Source: RGIG4140 sp045635565 | GTDB lineage: Bacteria > Pseudomonadota > Alphaproteobacteria > CAAHEQ01 > UBA3637 | Direction: 5' to 3' | Length of the DNA: 42,807 nt | Assembly (NCBI GenBank): GCA_045635565.1 | Contig: JAZTVX010000075.1 | Location: 1 to 42,807 of the forward strand | Shown here: piece after piece, positions 40,791 through 42,807 of the stretch | Layout of the letters: each line of letters opens with the position of its first letter | Numbering within the stretch: the first letter of the stretch is position 1 | Translations under genes and position numbers: made by a program | The notes under the pieces: model-generated | Told to the model about the DNA's origin: nothing | The model's input: only the letters and a program-made list of their open reading frames with translations | Database searches by the model: none

Positions 40791-42807
40791 TTACAATACC
40801 TTTTCGCAGTAGAAGTTGCCATCTAAATCTGTCGTGACTTCCCGTTCATAAGTGGTACAAGAACGACAAATTTCTTTGGCTTTCGCTGAATTGTAAATTT
40901 GTGTTTTACCGGCATTACATGATACTTTATTGCCACTGATGTTGATAAAATATCCATCTGTTGCTTGTTGTGAACATTTTTTGATACCATTTTCTTCAAA
41001 TGCAACACGATTACAGGCCTCACAATAACCGCTGTAAACACCTTCATTACCGATAACGGATACACCCCCTTCGGAACAACTTTTACACATTTTATCCGTT
41101 TGTGTGTGATATGTTGCCCCATTGGAACATTCTTCTTTCGCACAATAAAGGGCTGTTTGTGTTTCGGATACCTGAACAGTCATTAAAGGTCTGCCACATG
41201 CCTGACAATCATCCCGTGCAACGGTGGTATCAGGTATTTGCTGTGTATTTGCCGTGCAGGATGCACATGTATTGCTGATTGTCATAAACGTACTTTCTTG
41301 TTCACACAATCCATAAACACATGTATTACCGACCAATCGACGATTACCACAACTGCCACATTGCGAAACCGCATCAACAGTACTCATGGTATAAATAGCG
41401 TTTTTATCGTGACAATTTTGACACGTACCATTGACATCACGCAACAGTTGACCGTCACCTGTCGGATAAGGAGATAATATGCCATTATCATAACTGTTAC
41501 AAACACCATTTTGTCCCGGGATATATTTTACACACTTATTACCAACAGCAAATCGATTCCCACAGGCTTGACATTCATTTACCATCTGTTCTGATGAAAA
41601 ACCATTCATGGTAATGGCATTTGCTGAATCGTCACATTTGACACATTCTCCTCTTTTTCCACGAATATGTTTATCAGGACAGGTTTTAAGCACACAATTC
41701 GTTATTATGCCTGTATGATTTGTTTGCACGACTTGTCGCTGGGTACATTTTTTGCAAATATTTTCCATCTGTGTATTACCCCAACCATTTAAAATCATAT
41801 CAATCGTATTGGAATAAATATCATTACATGGAATAAAACGATATTCACCGGTTCCGGCATATTGATGTCCGTAAAAATAATTGGTTGGTGTTTTGGGAAC
41901 ACAATATTTATCTTTCCCATTTCCATAAGTAAAAACTTCTCGTCCAACAAATGAAACACCATTAACCGTACCTGTTACACCGGCACAATTGTTCACACAG
42001 GCTGTTTGTGCTTCTTCTGTTTCTTCTATTCGTATCGGATTACCGGAAGTACATGAATGACATTTGCTATCATATCCTCGAAATTGGTTTTCTTGACTAT
42101 TATTACCGTTGTCATCTTTTTTATTCACACATGTTACGGGACCGTTTAAATGGCAATAGCCATTATTTCTCCAGCGTCCACATTTTTCACACAATTCATG
42201 ATATTCTTTTGGGACATTCCCAAGCGAATAACTTGTTGATACATTGCATGAATAACAAGACCAACCAGCCCCGAAATTTCCTTGAAACATCCGTTTACAA
42301 TTAGGAGAAGTAGGACCCTCTTCTTGACAAATACGAATTGATTCTTCTTCGCTCATATTGCTGGGTTGTGAACAAACACGACTACATGTTCCTTTGCTGT
42401 CAATTTCTCTTAAACCATTACATTTATTAACACAGTCAGAAAGAACTTTACCTCCTGTTGTATAGTTAAAACCACCTACATTATCTGAACACAGATTACA
42501 TTTTCCAGTATAATCAACTTTAAACTGATTGTCTGGACAAGCAACATGTCCGCAAAAACGAGCATACCCATCAAATAAATAGTTTGACAACCCACATGCT
42601 TGACATTGTGCTATTGCTTGTGAATCATTGACGATTTTATAATCTTCATATTGAGGAAAATCCCCGCATGAAACACATCCTTTACTTTGTGTTTGCACAC
42701 TAATCCCTTTGGTGCAGGTTGCAGAACAATAATATGTTTTGCTGTTATCTTCATGTGTTACATGTTCCAATACACGGGCATTTCCTGTTTCACCACAGGC
42801 TTGACAC
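40791..42807 (-). CDS. Cys-rich repeat protein, 3' part (cut by window edge)
   Basis: At least 672 residues of an open frame running off the right edge; the frame continues upstream of 42770 as CQACGETGNARVLEHV, so the true start is outside. The whole visible part is an array of CxxC-based modules of about 35-60 residues (CQACG, CVSCGDF, CASCTANTQ, CEACNRVAF), the same type as in the protein at 20848. It ends in the same way: CxAC-NRVAF ... YFxxxxGNxxxC ... AKxxCxxC ... FYCxK. It is therefore very likely a third member of the pilin-leader family, though its leader and promoter are not visible. Confidence 0.85.
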   Translation of the reverse strand, partial: CQACGETGNARVLEHVTHEDNSKTYYCSATCTKGISVQTQSKGCVSCGDFPQYEDYKIVNDSQAIAQCQACGLSNYLFDGYARFCGHVACPDNQFKVDYTGKCNLCSDNVGGFNYTTGGKVLSDCVNKCNGLREIDSKGTCSRVCSQPSNMSEEESIRICQEEGPTSPNCKRMFQGNFGAGWSCYSCNVSTSYSLGNVPKEYHELCEKCGRWRNNGYCHLNGPVTCVNKKDDNGNNSQENQFRGYDSKCHSCTSGNPIRIEETEEAQTACVNNCAGVTGTVNGVSFVGREVFTYGNGKDKYCVPKTPTNYFYGHQYAGTGEYRFIPCNDIYSNTIDMILNGWGNTQMENICKKCTQRQVVQTNHTGIITNCVLKTCPDKHIRGKRGECVKCDDSANAITMNGFSSEQMVNECQACGNRFAVGNKCVKYIPGQNGVCNSYDNGILSPYPTGDGQLLRDVNGTCQNCHDKNAIYTMSTVDAVSQCGSCGNRRLVGNTCVYGLCEQESTFMTISNTCASCTANTQQIPDTTVARDDCQACGRPLMTVQVSETQTALYCAKEECSNGATYHTQTDKMCKSCSEGGVSVIGNEGVYSGYCEACNRVAFEENGIKKCSQQATDGYFINISGNKVSCNAGKTQIYNSAKAKEICRSCTTYEREVTTDLDGNFYCEKVL

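Noticed and set aside
1..42807. A recombinase (tyrosine integrase or serine invertase) for the cassettes
   Set aside because: No product in the window shows the catalytic patterns of either family, so the enzyme, if it exists, must be encoded elsewhere.

Overview
The window looks like a chromosomal piece of an AT-rich (by eye well under 40% G+C), densely coded Gram-negative bacterium. I infer an uncultured, host- or gut-associated alphaproteobacterium. Clues are the divergent lpoA-like / rsmI-yraN-BON-lipoprotein cluster, a uracil-DNA-glycosylase-like protein of the alphaproteobacterial type 4 form, tandem VirB8 proteins, a sodium-pumping oxaloacetate decarboxylase (anaerobic metabolism), and large Cys-rich proteins with a prepilin leader containing GRSMVEILGV. 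The placement rests on remembered family features, not on a search.

Layout. 1-1137: 5' end of a pilin-leader Cys-rich gene (minus strand, cut by the window edge) with its upstream control cassette. 1149-8322: housekeeping and hypothetical genes (lpoA-like, rsmI, yraN, BON lipoprotein, DUF2934 protein, queH). 8442-16387: a 2048-residue protein that seems to join an M48 metallopeptidase to a degenerate ABC1/UbiB-like kinase fold, followed by a 571-residue unknown. 16461-20333: a TPR membrane protein, the UDG-like gene and serS. 20334-23760: a second control cassette and a complete 970-residue pilin-leader Cys-rich gene. 24106-31462: a nine-gene minus-strand unit of six exported proteins, a VirB8, a VirB7-sized lipoprotein and a second VirB8 (type IV secretion). 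31667-34762: LOG-like exported protein, trpS and a lysozyme-like protein. 34913-38181: oadG-oadA-oadB. 38257-39581: two HAD proteins, one lacking the nucleophile. 39679-40617: a family 11 fucosyltransferase. 40791-42807: 3' part of a third Cys-rich repeat protein.

Main discovery candidate. The two pilin-leader genes at 705 (minus) and 20848 (plus) are preceded by near-identical cassettes. Each has two 48-bp inverted repeats sharing a 27-bp core that is identical in all four arms. Each encloses about 121 bp with a near-consensus promoter (TTGACA, 17 bp, TAATAT). In both cassettes this promoter points away from the gene, so inversion between the repeats would aim it at the gene. The gene-side repeat carries an almost perfect 26-bp palindrome centred on GTAC, as a recombinase crossover site might. 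I read this as a pair of phase-variable (invertible-promoter) switches, both captured OFF, controlling giant disulfide-rich pilin-like surface proteins. The two loci are also inverted relative to each other, so recombination between them could flip the 20 kb in between. No recombinase gene is in the window, so it would have to act in trans.

The operon structure is otherwise ordinary, with short spacings, start/stop overlaps and clear hairpin terminators. I found no tRNA, rRNA, CRISPR array, insertion sequence or phage gene.
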